DNA of 44,781 nucleotides from Neonectria sp. B-13 (GCA_002682825.1 NOKP01000080.1:86182-130962), one strand, 5' to 3'. Numbered from the stretch's first letter, positions 19,801 to 31,477 are shown. Program-made: numbers and translations. Notes: a model not told the origin generated them from the sequence alone.

Positions 19801-22041
19801 AGCTCCCGCCGGCTCGGTGCGGCTCTATTCCGCAACGCAACAGGGAGAAGAACGGACGTGATCTTAGTGGGTGACTTCAATCGTCACGACGTGACAGGCA
19901 GGAGACAAGGCGAGGCAGAGCTGATTATCGGTCTCATGGAGGAGCATAGCTTGCTCAGCCTTCTCTCCCGGGGGACGAAGACGTGGGAGAACTCGGAGAA
20001 ATTAAGTACGATAGATTTGATATTGGCGTCGGTTGAGTTGGCTGAGGAGATGGTAGCATGCGGGATCCACCCGACGGAACATGGTTCAGATCACAGAGCA
20101 ATCCGAACCGAGTTCGACCTCGATGTGCCGGAAAGGATAACCGGCGAACGACGGCTGTTCAAGAACGCACCGTGGAAAGCGATCAGAGAAAGAGTGGAAG
20201 AGAAGCTCCGATGGCTGCCATGGGACGGCGGTGTACAGACTTAAACAGACAGGCTCATGAGAGTTGTGCTCGAAGCAATCGACAAGCTTGTGTCATTAGC
20301 AAAGCCATCTCCATACACGAAGAGGTGGTAGACGGCAGATCTGACCCGACTTCGACGGGCGTACACATACTGGAGAAACCAGGCGAGATCACAACGCCGA
20401 AGAGGCTAAAGGTTGCCGGATCTGGAAAAGAGAGCCAAGGAAGCAGGCAAAGAATACTATGACGCGATCAGGTGGTAGAAGAAGGCACACTAGGATGACT
20501 TTCTCACGGACGTAGCCAATATTTAGCAGTCAGCAAGATATCTCAAACCGGGAGGCAATACCATAAGCGACAAGATCCCATCGCTCAAGAGGCCAGATAG
20601 AACAAAGATAAGGGACAAAGCAGAACAGGCAGAGGAGCTGCTCAGCGCATTCTTCCCACCACTGCCGGCCATCATCAAAGAGGAAGGTACCCGTTCCCGC
20701 CAGATGGAGGTGGACATGCTGAACATAACCTTAGACGAGGTGGAGCAAAAGGTCATAGCGGCTAAAGCATAAAAAGCACCTAGGGAAGACAGCGTACTAG
20801 TGATAGTATGGAAACAACTTTGGCCAGTGGTCTAAGACCGGGTACTACATCTATTCAGAACGTCATTAGTAGATAAAGAACTGCTAGACCAGTGGAGGAG
20901 CACTAAGATCATCCTGCTTAAGAAACCAGACAAAGGCAACTATACAATCGCCAAGGCATGGAGACTAATCTCACTGCTGTCAACGCTAGGCAAGATCCTT
21001 AAGCGGTCGTAGTGGACAGGATCTCATACACCGCCGAGACGTTCAGACTCCTACCCACAAACCACTTTAGAGCAAGGAAACGGCGGTCGATAGAGCAGGC
21101 ACTGCTGCTTCTGCAGGAGCATATCTACAAGGCGTGGAGAAACCGCAAGATGGTTAGTCTCATCAGCTTCGATGTCAAAGGCGCATACAACGGTGTATTC
21201 AAGGATCGTCTCCTGCAGAGACTGGAGGCCAGAGGCATACCACAGTGGCTGGTCAAATGGATCAATGCTTTCTACTCAAATCGCACAGCGAGCATCGTGG
21301 TGAACGACCATACATCGGAGCGACAGCCGCTACCCCAAGCGGGCCTCCCGTAGGGATCGCCGCTATCGCCAGTGCTGTTCCTGTTTTTCAACACGGATCT
21401 AGTACAGAGTAGAATCAACTCCACGGGCAGTTCGATGGCATTCATCGACGATTACTCGGCCTGGGTGACAGGACCGACAGCGGAGACAAATAGGGCAGGC
21501 ATCTAGGCCATTATAGACAGGGCACTGGACTGGGAAAGACGGAGCGGTGCAACATTCGAAGACGACAAGACGACCATCGTACACTTCACGCGCAATGCCG
21601 AGCGCACCACGATGCGCCATTCGTGATCAAGGGAAAGGAGGTTAATCCGACATAAAGCGCCAAGATCTTAGGAGTGGTGATGGATGCGAAGCTACAGTAC
21701 AAGGAGCACATGGACAGAGCAGCAGCCAAAGGCCTGTCGGCGGCCATGTGCCTGAGGAGGCTCAAGATGCTATCACCTCAGACAGCAAGGCAGCCCTCCA
21801 CAGCTACAGTGGTACTAACCATGGACTATGCCTCCACCGTATAGGCGCATGCATGCAGGATAAGAGAACTGAGCTGGCTGAGTAGAGCGCAGAAGGTAGG
21901 TGCCTAAGCGATTACAGGCACCTTCCGAACAATAGTAACTATAGTAGTAAAAGCAGAGGCAAGCATCCCCATGATAGGGGAATGCTATGCTTAAGCCTGC
22001 ACTAGGCTCTATATTAACGTATATACTTTACTAAAGATATA
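19801..22041 (+). pseudogene. Second Tad1-type LINE, endonuclease and RT half, heavily decayed
   Basis: Begins inside the apurinic endonuclease domain: VILVGDFNRHD, STIDLIL and HGSDHRAI are the metal-binding and catalytic blocks of the exo/endo-phosphatase fold. After a stop near 20242 the RT follows in pieces: DKGNYTIAKAWRLISLLSTLGKIL, LISFDVKGAYNGV, PQAGLP-stop-GSPLSPVLF and AFIDDYSAW, where the usual ADD is changed to IDD. Many in-frame TAA and TAG codons and frame changes are present. Sequence differs clearly from the LINE at 14.9-19.25 kb (FDVKGAYN against MDIQGAFD), so it is another subfamily. Its 3' half lies beyond the inserted Fot1-type element. Non-functional. Confidence 0.82.
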
Positions 22042-22089
22042 ACGTACTTGATAAGCGTGCGTCGCATCCAAGTGTGCGTCGCACTTTTC
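22042..22089 (+). repeat. Left terminal inverted repeat of the Fot1-type element
   Basis: 48 bp, starting ACGTACTTGATAAGCG. It contains the decamer GTGCGTCGCA twice as a direct repeat, a likely transposase-binding site pair. Confidence 0.95.
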
Positions 22090-22186
22090 ATAACCTTCAA
22101 CACAAGAACTCAAATAAAAGCACAACACAGCATTTAATCAATTAAAACTAATCACTATACTCTTCTCCAGATGTCTCAATAACCAT

Positions 22187-23804
22187 CTAACAGGTTCTTA
22201 AGTTATAGCCGGTCTTACTACATGTTCTACAACGCCTTTCCCTCGGCGGCGCTGACCTTCCTTGACCACCACTTCTTAATGATTCAGCCACTACCTGCGC
22301 ATCAATGTCCTTCTGATCAATTGCATCCCTTCCCTCATCTAGAGTCATCTTCCCTCCTTTATGTGGGCGGGTTCTTTTTACTCTGCGCCGCCTACTGAGA
22401 GTCTCGTTTGCCTGTCGAAGGATCTGGTTCTCAGACTTTAATAATGCTATCTGATGCATTATTGCCTTTGTTCCCTTAGAAAATGACTCAAGCGCCTTGA
22501 GAATAGATACTGGAGAGCTGCTTTGATGCCTTCTAACTTATCTTTTGAGGTATTTAGACTGCGAGCTGGCCTCAAGCACAGTCTTTGGGGTCTTTGAGAC
22601 CCAAGGGTCAGGGAGGCTGGCCTCCTCCTCAACCGGTGTTGGAGTCCGTAGCTGCACATCAAGCTTTGATATGACATTTTCTGGGTCTAAAGGAGCAAGT
22701 CCGGCCCCTCGAAAACCCCATTTGATGTTACTTTCCGTCATGGCGGCTTGGTGGGCGGCATAAAAGGCCGGAAAGAACTCAGTCTTTGAAACATGGGTTA
22801 TAGAGCATCTGATCAACTGCTCAATTTCTCGACCATAGGCTTTTTTAAGCGGCCCAAAGCACCCAACATCAAGAGGCTGAAGTAGATGAGACAAATGAGG
22901 CGGCATACAAAGCGTAATGATGTGGTTCTCTTCGCAATATTTCTCAAAGTCGACTGAGTGGTGACTTTCATGCCCATCGAGGATCAGAAGACGATAGCTA
23001 CCGGTTGATCGGGCCTTTGTATGTCGATCAAAGTGCTTTAGCCATTCGAGACCTGTATTGTTATCGGTCCAACTATTTTGAGTCGTCGCAATAGCCTAAT
23101 CGCCTGGGAGGTTGCTTTCTTGGTACCAGCTGGCGAGGTGATATTGGCCCGCAACCACGATGAACAGCTGGATCGCCCACCCTTCTGCATTGATCGCCTG
23201 AATGACTGTAACCCATTCCCGGTTTCCAGGCTGGACTGATTTCGGGTTTCCACGCCTTTCTGCGCCTGTAACCACCATTCCACTTACAATAAGGCCCATT
23301 ATAAAGCCAGTCTCATCAAAGTTATAGATATCAGCTAGGTTAATACCATACTTCGCGATTGTGTTCTCTACAAGCCTGAACCAATTGCGAATGATGGTTG
23401 GATCTTCGCATTTGGCCCTCTGATAGCCGTATTTACGAAAAAAAACGCGTCTTAAGATCTGGTTGTCGCCTGACGAAGTTAGAAGCCCAGCGCTTGCCGA
23501 CAGGTGACGCGTCGCGGTCAGCAAGCAGTCGGTTGGCCATTTCTTCAACATCACGCAGTCGCGGGGGAAATCCTCGTGAATCTAGGTCGAGAATGAACTG
23601 AACAATGATCTGTTCCTCTAGATCAGATAGTCGACGCGATGGCGGGATATAATCGCGTCGAGATTGAATGCCATTCTGCTGGCGATGTAGCCTATGCTCA
23701 TTGACCTCATAGATGCTTGCAGCGCGTCGGATACTTAGTTTTGGGTCATTTTGAAGGGCAAGAAGGGCAAGAAGGGTTTTTGCCTCGGTATTTGATTGTG
23801 ACAT
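22187..23804 (-). pseudogene. Fot1-type transposase, full length but broken
   Basis: Starts MSQSNTEAKTLLALLALQND (pipsqueak/CENP-B helix-turn-helix), continues through PPSRRLSDLEEQIIVQFILDLDSRGFPPR and the DDE core (NFDETGF, LILDGHESHHS, LQPLDVGCFGPLKKAYG), and ends with a Cys-rich tail CRTCSKTGYNLRTC. About 538 codons, the usual size. Breaks: a frameshift near 23440 in a run of eight A, TAG at 23096-23098 where the 2.1-3.0 kb relative has TGG, and TAA at 22538-22540. All fragments after the frameshift share one frame, so few changes separate it from an open gene. The two stops fit C-to-T changes in CpA context, as in RIP. Non-functional here. Confidence 0.9.
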
Positions 23805-23854
23805 GCTTGGTGGTTAAGATTTGATTGATGAAGTAGAAAGTTAGATGTAAGAGA

Positions 23855-23902
23855 GAAAAGTGCGACGCACACTTGGATGCGACGCACGCTTATCAAGTAC
23901 GT
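23855..23902 (-). repeat. Right terminal inverted repeat of the Fot1-type element
   Basis: Exact reverse complement of 22042-22089 with no mismatch, while the transposase gene between them is broken. Confidence 0.95.
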
Positions 23903-23904
23903 TA

Positions 23905-24700
23905 TCTGCTTGTGGGTCTTAAGATATTAAGCAGCTAGAGATATATATTACTAATGAAGAAGCTTGCGCTAGCGTAAGAAGGAAATACAGTTAAGCGAAT
24001 AGAGACAATCTAGGCATATATACTACTACTATAGCATAGCTGCCTGCCCATCGGGTACAACCTTAACCGAGATATAGCAATAGAAACCGCTAGTAAGATA
24101 GAGGGCATCCTAGTGGCAACCAGTGCTTCTAAGAAGGCAGGAAGGGTAGGCATAGGCAGCATCGTTCATAATACCCTAAGCAATAGACTGGGCGAAGTGG
24201 TAGCTAGGTACTCAATCACAATCGGCTCGAGGGACGATCAGAACGTATATACAACAGAGTTAGAAGCTATAGTAACAGTACTGAGATACATGCCAGATAC
24301 ACTTTAACACCGACAGTTAACCGTTATAACGAGCAGCCGATCAGCACTAGAAGTGATCGCCCAGCCGCAACAGCAGTCAGGATAATATACCGTCCAGGAT
24401 ATCCACAGGCATGCCGAACGACTCTAGAAGAGTGGCAACATCGTCAAGATACTGTAGGTACCATCTGGAGATAAAGACTTCCCCATAGGCAGCGAGGCAA
24501 AGGCGGAAGCTTGAAGAGCCGCATAAGAAAACCACACACCGGAGGAACTAGCATATCAATCTCGTTCTACGCAGATAAGACTAGCGACCGCACAGCAGCA
24601 ACAGCAGAAGACTTTGCCCGATAGGGTCAGAAACTATTCGAAGCGAATCGACAAAGCGTTACCAGGCACACGACTTTGTTCCCCCTTTCCCACATCGACC
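23905..24700 (+). pseudogene. Second LINE, RNase H half, decayed
   Basis: Continuation of the second LINE after the Fot1-type insertion. The clearest part is the frame from 24113 to 24307 (SASKKAGRVGIGSIVHN, then TTELEAIVTVLRYMPDTL), which fits the first strands of an RNase H fold and its catalytic Glu. Beyond this, traces such as LEVIAQPQQQSG and HTPEELAYQSRS are separated by stops. The right edge is approximate. Confidence 0.55.
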
Positions 24701-25996
24701 GCAGATCCGCTCGGTAATTAAATGACACATTTTGGTCCAGAGAGGGCAACTATTAGTAAATAAGGCTTTAAGTGGCTGGGAAACTCAACTTAGAGCCGTA
24801 GTACAGTACTGTAGAGGTCAAGCCAGGCGATGTGATGGGGAGACTTAGAGAAACCTGGTAGAGAGGATATATATATAGAAGCTATGACGCGACTAGCTTA
24901 ACCGTACCCTTTTCAGAGCCTTACGGGCGCCATGGAAATTGGATCCCACCCATGCTCCGCTACTTCTGCTGGCACTTTATGAGGATCCTGCACGAAGCAC
25001 AATCTGGTTACCTTAAGTGTGCCATCGTAGAAGGTGGCGTTGCCAATGACTTGACACAGAGGGTGGGCCTTGTCCAGTTCACCCGTTTCACACCAGCCTC
25101 CAACGCGTACACCTCCGTCTATCACAATTGGGTGGGAAGTGTTGAATCAACTGGCTGCATGCTCAGTCCGTCTAGACACGACCGGGACCAATGAGCCGGC
25201 TGTGCCTTGAGCCCTAGTGCCTCATAATGTGGTTGGACAGGTGCGGAAATGGCTGGCGTGTGGTTACTCGTGAAGGCTGTGTGAGCCTCGCAGACGCGTC
25301 AGGGGGTTAGATGATGACCTTTTTGGGGTGGCTATGCTACAAATGACAGGTAAGTTACAATGGTTAATCTTTGTTGCATTCAAACTCACATGGCAATAGA
25401 CGAGAAAATGACGATTGAGGTTGGCTTTCTTCCACTTCATTGCGCTGTTCTGCCAGACCAAGAGGCCTAATCCCACATGCACCGAAAGCGCCCCGCGACT
25501 GCAGACTCCAGGCACTCTAAGAAGGCCAAGACCATTTAACTTAGCTCTCACTTGTCAATTACTGCCTTTGAATCCCATACTCAGAATCAAACCATCCCGC
25601 AATTTACTCTCAGCTACCAAACTCTATCCCCTGGTCAAAGAGCCACTGTTATCCTGACCCTGAATCAACAACCCTCCACCAATTCTCGCCAAACATACCA
25701 AGTTCGCAGACACATCCTCCTTCATGGAGTCCCCATCATTGGTTCGACATGCCCTCCACCGCATGCTCGGTGGACCCGTTGTTTCCGGAGACGCCGAAGG
25801 GTATTAACTTAAGAAAGAGCATTCTTATAATCCCCCTCTAATAGCTGTTTAAAGGCTAAGCCTTACTTTAAAGACTCTTAAAAACTGGAAATTATCTTTA
25901 AGCAGCAACCTTAGACAGAGACTGTAACGTCTAGAAAACGCCACGCGTTAGCCGCTTCGTTTATAATATCTCAGCAGGCGGTATAAAGGAACTTAC
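24701..25996. other. Gene-poor spacer between LINE and patatin relics
   Basis: No gene supported. Short ORFs at 24913-25194, 25264-25551 and 25415-25812 show no family pattern. The part 25800-25960 is AT-rich with repeated TTTAAAG-like words and may be strongly RIP-mutated transposon sequence. Confidence 0.4.
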
Positions 25997-28640
25997 CTCC
26001 AGCGTCATGGGAAATCCGCTGATGGAGACGAAGTGTGATGCATCGAAGTTGACATCGATTCGAATGGGGTCCTTTGTGTCATGTTCGCTGATCTTGACTT
26101 TCTACTTCATCGGCTTATCCCAAGGGATGCTGGGCTTGCTATGAGACTGGCCCTGTAACTGGAACCCCGTGGTGTGAGAAAGAAGTTCTCCAAAGGCTTT
26201 TTCGGTTGGTAGAAGACGGCAACAGATCCATCCATCAACGACGACATCCCCATGGGAGCCACGGCTGATCTTGCTGACCTGAAAAAAATACAGGCTTGCC
26301 CGGAGTCTATCAGCAAGGCTTTGCAGCATGTCCCCTTGCATATTTCCATTCATAGGGGAGAATGGTGAGTCAGAGGGCTCATAGGGGAAGTTATGCTTTG
26401 CCGCTGCTTTCTCCATGTCCGGGATTGCGCTAACATCATTAAGCGCCGGCTCTGTGTTTCTTTCCAACTTGACATTCAGACGCGAAGAGCGGTCTATGAT
26501 GTCTTTGTCGGTATTATTGCGACGAAACGTTTTCCATTGATCCTCGCCGTTCATTGTGTTGATGAAGTTCGAAAACAGCGTGGTAAGCCAACTTGGAAAT
26601 AAATTCAAGCTCTCGAGTTTGCCTATGGTGGGAGATTTTGGTGGTGGATGTTCGGCCTGTCCGGAACCTACAGACAGAATCAGGTCAAATGGCACATCGT
26701 GATCACAGCCCTAGATCTTTTTGCATTCATTTACGGCAACCTGAACGGGGTTGTTCGCTTTGAGACCGCCATCGTGACAAGTGCTGCCTTGTACGTAGCA
26801 TGGCTTAAAGTACATTGGGGCAGCAGATGTGCATCGTGCGCTAAATCATGCGTTAGCCTCGAGCTCAAGACTGTTAGTGAAGCCAACAATGGCTAAATCA
26901 TTGTGTTTCACAGTAAAGAATGATCTGGTACTTACGCCTCCCACAATGGCAGGTCAGAAGTAATGTATCCGTCTTGGTCACTAGTTCCACCATGACGATA
27001 ATTCGCAATGAGTCGGGTCTCTTCCCCCTGAGGGGTCTTGACAGTGGTAGTGACGGCAACTCGACAGGGATTATCAAGCCCGAAGAGAGTCTTGCTGGGT
27101 TTCATCCCTGTCGTTGTCGCAAATGCTCTCTGAAGCGTCGTTTCAAAGGCCGATGTCCTGTACATGGATCGAGTGAACCATCGAGCAAAGAACCCCAAGC
27201 CCCATGGAATTTTGGTAAATGGCTTCTCTCTGAAACCCTTACTGCAGATGTCCTTGAATAGAGTAATGCAGTTCTCGACATTGCATTCTTGTGCTCCGAG
27301 TCCCAAAGCAATCAATCCGCCTACCACTATTAGTAACTCGATCATCAAGGGCTTGGCCAATAGTTCAATGAGCCACTGGCCAGGTACTTAGTAAAAGGCT
27401 TCTTACCAGTACTGGTTCCGACAATAAGGTCGAAAAATGCCCCAGGGGCAAATCTAGGTCTATCGTCTTTTCAAGTCGGCGAAGCAAAGTCAGTTCCACG
27501 ATCCCCCGAACCCCTCCTCCGTCGAGGGACAGAACGCGCAGGCCACCGAGGTCCGGTCGGACCTTGGATATATATGGCCATCCGCTTGAAGATGGCACTA
27601 CACCCAACGCACATAACGGGCAGTTGAGAAGTGAAAATCTTCCTGGAGCAACAAGACACTGCTCTGTCTGGTCAAAATCCTCCAAACATTTCACGCAAAT
27701 GACGTGCTGACATGGCAATTGATACTCGGGTTTTTCCATAACGCAGCCAAAACAGAAGATTTTGCATTCTCTGGAGACGTTGGAGAAAATGGATTCGTGG
27801 TGTTGTGGGAAGCCCCCTCGGATTCGCAGTTGGATGATAGCTTCTTTCTGCCGGTTAGTCACAATGCGACGACGTTCGCGGAGGACTTGCGACTCTGAGA
27901 GGTTCTGTAGGTTAGGTTGGTTCTGTGTCTCCACGACGGAGACTTCCTTCAGTATGTTTAACAGTGACGCCCCGATCAAACTCAAGAAGCCGCTCGAGTC
28001 GAAGCGAATTGGCACAAACTCGCCATCACTTAGAAGTTGACCGTCCTTACTCTGATGACCAATTTTATGCCCAGGCTTGGTATTGATACACTTGTGGCGT
28101 TTAAGGGGATCGACGAAAGCACATTGGGCATTCATGCGCAGAAAGTGGGCAGTCGCGTTTGTGCAAAGATTCTGAATTTGCCTGTTGAAAATTGCCTCGA
28201 TGTGAAGTCCAAGGCCTAGACGAAGTCAATTAAGAATCTAGGCAAATCGTTTGTAAGATACGGATATGACTCACGTTGGTTTGTAGAGATATAGTCTCGC
28301 AGCAAGATGGCAGCGAGGACAACGGCAGTGTCCTTCATCGTAGCGTCCGAGTTTTCATTGAGAGAGTAGCCGAGAAACTGGGAGAAATTGATCACTGTCA
28401 TATCCAGACCCGACATCTGCTCCCGGCAAAGGCCAAAATTGAATGGCTCTTGCGTACCAGAGGCTAGATGCTTGAAGGCATGCTGGATGACTAATGATAT
28501 CTGCATCGTATCCAATCGCGTGCATGACTCGACGCGTTGAGTCTGCACTAGGGTCGTGTCGTTCTTGATGCGTTGCCCCAAGCAGGTTATCTGGGATAGG
28601 ATATTGGCTGGGGTTCCCAGATTCCCATGACCCTTGAGCG
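25997..28640 (-). pseudogene. RING-finger plus patatin-like phospholipase, 5'-truncated pseudogene
   Basis: Four exon pieces on the minus strand: 28640-28275, 28215-27407, 27320-26936 and 26840-25997, with normal GT-AG introns. The first two carry a helical N-terminal region and a C-rich RING-like motif (CFGCVMEKPEYQLPCQHVICVKCLEDF ... NCPLC abbreviated here: C-x2-C, C-x-H, C-x2-C, C-x2-C). Directly after it comes a patatin domain: oxyanion hole DGGGVRG, nucleophile elbow GTSTG split by an intron before GLIALGLG, and catalytic DGG (CHDGGLKANNPV). Known patatins hydrolyse membrane lipids. Breaks: a one-base loss in a T run just before DLIVGTSTG, TAG at 26711-26713 in a probable Trp codon, and TAG at 26102-26104. 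The 5' end is replaced by the hAT element at 28641. The last donor site at 25996 has no recognised downstream exon. Confidence 0.85.
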
Positions 28641-28790
28641 CAGGGTGGGGAATCTATCTACATCTATCTACTGACACCCAAGGTAGATAGATGTAGATGC
28701 TTAGTCATAAACCGGAATGTAGATAGATAGAGGTAGGCTACATGTAGATATAGATAGATGCATCTATCTACCACTCCAAGTACGATATGC
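28641..28790 (+). repeat. Left end of hAT: inverted repeat plus subterminal GTAGATAGAT clusters
   Basis: After the 21-bp terminal repeat, the words CATCTATCTA, GGTAGATAGATG and TAGATAGATAGAGG occur many times in both orientations over 130 bp. Confidence 0.8.
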
Positions 28791-28798
28791 ACTAGCCA

Positions 28799-31095
28799 CT
28801 AAGTAACTACCCCAGCCACTTCGCCACTCATCTCCTTCAGCAGCCTGTCATATCCTTCTAGAAGTCCTGCCTTCAGCCATGACCTAACCGTCTGGGTAAC
28901 TGCAATTGTGCTCGCGTCTAAACGAGTCCGCTGAGAGACCATACTACCAGCGGAGGAAAATGCTCTCTCACATTCGGCAGCCATTGCAGGGACTGATAGG
29001 ACGTCAATCGCCATTTTCGCTACTCGAGGATACTCAAACCGCTTGGCAGACCAGTATTCAAGCGGATTATCGTGCTTCGAAAATGTGTCCTGCTTTATAG
29101 ATTGCCACCTTTCGAACTCATCGGCGACCGATTCTTCTTCGGAGTTCGGATACGACATAAGCTCATCTTGGAATGAGTCAAAGGGATTGTACTCCCGTGC
29201 CCTCACGGCTACAGGAAGATTGCTATCAGCGATCTCCCACTGGACGGGAAGATCCCGATACTCTTCCTCCCAAAGCGTTCGGATGAGATGTCGAGCCTTG
29301 TCAATCCAACCCTCCCTTCCGCTGTACGCCCTCGTCAAGAACGCCCATTGTATTCCAGGATGAAGAACAGTAGCTGCGTAGTAAATCGGTGTTTCATCGA
29401 GCTTAGTGTAGTATTTATTAAGTTTGGCCCACGCAGAGTTGATACAGGCAGAAAGGTAGCTGGACTCGGGCCTATCCGCCGCCTCTGTCTTGGCCCTCTC
29501 TAATGTTGATAAGAGGAACTCGTATGCAATGGCGACCTGCCAAACAATACCATACTGTGCTTCCGCACCTCCTTTTCGAAGCCGAACTTGACAGTCACCT
29601 TCAAGTCTCACAAGGCAAGAATTGAACATGGCGAGAATGTTACTGAACCAACTCAGAGCTTCTCAATCTGCATTAGTAAAGAGATTGTCTTCCTCAAGAC
29701 ATGGAGGAAGTGAGCTTCGCGATTTTGCGACTTTGGATCGAGGTCGGGTCAACTTCCTGTTCGATTGGATCGTCATGTCCACAAGTTCTTCGAGGTAGCG
29801 ACGGAGCTTAATTGCACGTTCAATCATATAATATTGCGACAGCCAGCGTGTGCAGTTATCAAGAACGACATCAAGCGTACCGGGGTAGCTCTTGTCAGGG
29901 TCATCGTCTTGCAGACCGCGCAGGATGACCGTTGCCTTGTTCGAACGATTGATCTTGTGTAATTTTCCAACTGGCCCTCTTTTTGTCCACTCGTCAAAGT
30001 CGTCCGGGTCAAGGTCTTCGAGAGCTTGGGTATCGTGGACGAAAAGCATAACCGTAGCGACAAGGTGAAGGACATGTCCAAAGCAGCGAACTCTCCTGGC
30101 TGCAGGCTCCTGCCACTCGAACTTACGCCCTAATTCCTCCATAGCCTTATCGTTGTTCAAAGCATTGTCAAGAACAAAATATCCAAGTTTGTTTTGTGGT
30201 ACAAGCTCGAATTCTTCCAGTACCTCCGTGACCGCTGCGCAGATATTTGCCCCGGTGTGGGCCATGGCGACGTTTGGGAGACCTAGCAGGATTTTTCGAG
30301 GCTGGAAAGTTTCGTCGTCGAGGAAGAAAGCATTGATGGAAAAGAAAGAATGCCTGTTCCGAGAGGTCCAGTCATCGAATGCAATGTGGACCTTGCTAGG
30401 GCTCCGTAGCAAAGCATCAGGAACGTGGGCTTTGTAAGCATTGAACTCATGAATAATCTTGGTCCGAATTGTTTTGTGAGTAAGGTTTGCTGAAGTCTCA
30501 CGGACCAACGGATTAAGGTAGTCGAAGAGAGGCGAAAAGACAGGTTTGCGTCCGTAATCCACCGGACAAGCAGGCGCTGGAATGTTGCTTTGTCAAATCG
30601 AGCAACCAGCTCGTCGTGAAAGTCTTCCCTTTTCCGTTTCCTCGCGGTAAACTCATGGAGGTTGCATTGATTTAAAGGTCTCTCCGATACGTAGCGCTTT
30701 GCTTTTGATGGATCTGGATGGAAGACCTTGTGTGCTTTGCTGAGGTGGCTTTCGATGTTCCGGGTATTTGATGCGACATAGGCTTTTGGTTTAAGAACTT
30801 TCTGTTGGATGAAATGGCAGCAAAGCCAACTGGATGGGCCCTGTTCGGTGGTGGCAATTTTGGCTTGAACATTATAGCCATGAGCCCAAAACCACCCAGT
30901 GGCTTGTCCAGTTCGAGTCGAGAGATTCCAATGGCCACGGATGGTTTAAGAAACTGTACTCCAGTCTTTCATGGCAATTGAGGTGCTGAGGGACGATGTT
31001 GAATCTAGTTTTGGTAGATCTGGCTGACTGGATAACTCTGAGCAGTTATTTGGATCAGTTATCGGTTGACTGAACAAGTCGCTTGGAGTTGACAT
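28799..31095 (-). pseudogene. hAT transposase with BED-like N-terminus, broken
   Basis: Starts MSTPSDLFSQPITDPN. A BED-type zinc-finger region follows (GWFWAHGYNVQ, WLCCHFIQQKV, NIESHLSKAHKVFH), then the catalytic part with AFDDWTSRNRHSFFSINAFFL and LGYFVLDNALNNDKAM, and ends with the hAT dimerisation domain NPLEYWSAKRFEYPRVAKMA ... VPAMAAECERAFSSAGSMVSQRTRL. Breaks: TAA at 30946-30948, a frameshift near 30540, and TGA at 29663-29665 in a probable Trp codon (ADW-EAL). The segments on either side of each stop stay in frame. Relatives include Restless-type elements of ascomycetes. Confidence 0.88.
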
Positions 31096-31329
31096 TGTGG
31101 CAGATGCCCTATACTGTGAATCGACTGTACAGTATGCCACTTGACATTTGAACAGGAGGAGCTATATCAAGAGATTGACCAAAATTTGCTGTGAGCTTGA
31201 GGAAAAGGGGGAAGGGAAATGATCTGACAGGGGGGTGTTGGTTGGTGGTGAGGGTGGGGGTACCGGTACCTTGTTTTCGAAGGGAATTACGCACATGGGT
31301 AAGTCCCTCTACTTTCCGTATTCACCTTG

Positions 31330-31475
31330 GCGTCTATCTACATTTCGCCTATCTATCTGACGGCAAGATAGATAGATAGATGACCCACAAGGCCCTCTGG
31401 TAGATAGATAGATGTAGATCTACATCTATCTACATCTACATTTCGTCTACATTGGTAGATAGATTCCCCACCCTG
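31330..31475 (-). repeat. Right end of hAT: inverted repeat plus subterminal GTAGATAGAT clusters
   Basis: Mirror of the left end, with the same word family (TCTATCTACATTTCG, AGATAGATAGATAGATG, GGTAGATAGATAGATG) up to the terminal repeat ending at 31475. Confidence 0.8.
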
Positions 31476-31477
31476 CT

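Larger units (their letters stand above)
22042..23902 (-). mobile_element. Complete Fot1-type DNA transposon, 1861 bp, with TA duplication
   Basis: Bounded by perfect 48-bp terminal inverted repeats (22042-22089 and 23855-23902) and flanked by TA on both sides (22040-22041, 23903-23904), the target duplication of the Tc1/mariner superfamily. Length and layout match Fot1-type elements, about 1.9 kb with one transposase of about 540 codons. It sits inside the second LINE, separating its RT from its RNase H, so it inserted after that LINE. Confidence 0.95.
28641..31475 (-). mobile_element. hAT-superfamily DNA transposon, about 2.8 kb
   Basis: Both ends carry a 21-bp inverted repeat beginning CAGGGTGGGGAATCTATCTA (28641-28661, and its complement ending at 31475), matching the CAGGG-type ends of hAT elements. 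Inside both ends lie dense clusters of GTAGATAGAT words in both orientations, likely subterminal transposase-binding sites. The interior codes a hAT transposase on the minus strand. No 8-bp target duplication is present: the left 8 bp are CTTGAGCG and the right CTCAAGGG. The sequences outside the two ends are unrelated genes (patatin relic left, LINE RT right). Confidence 0.88.

Noticed and set aside
25415..25812. Overlapping ORFs of 80-86 codons
   Set aside because: No domain pattern and two frames are open at once; likely chance in a repeat-derived region.
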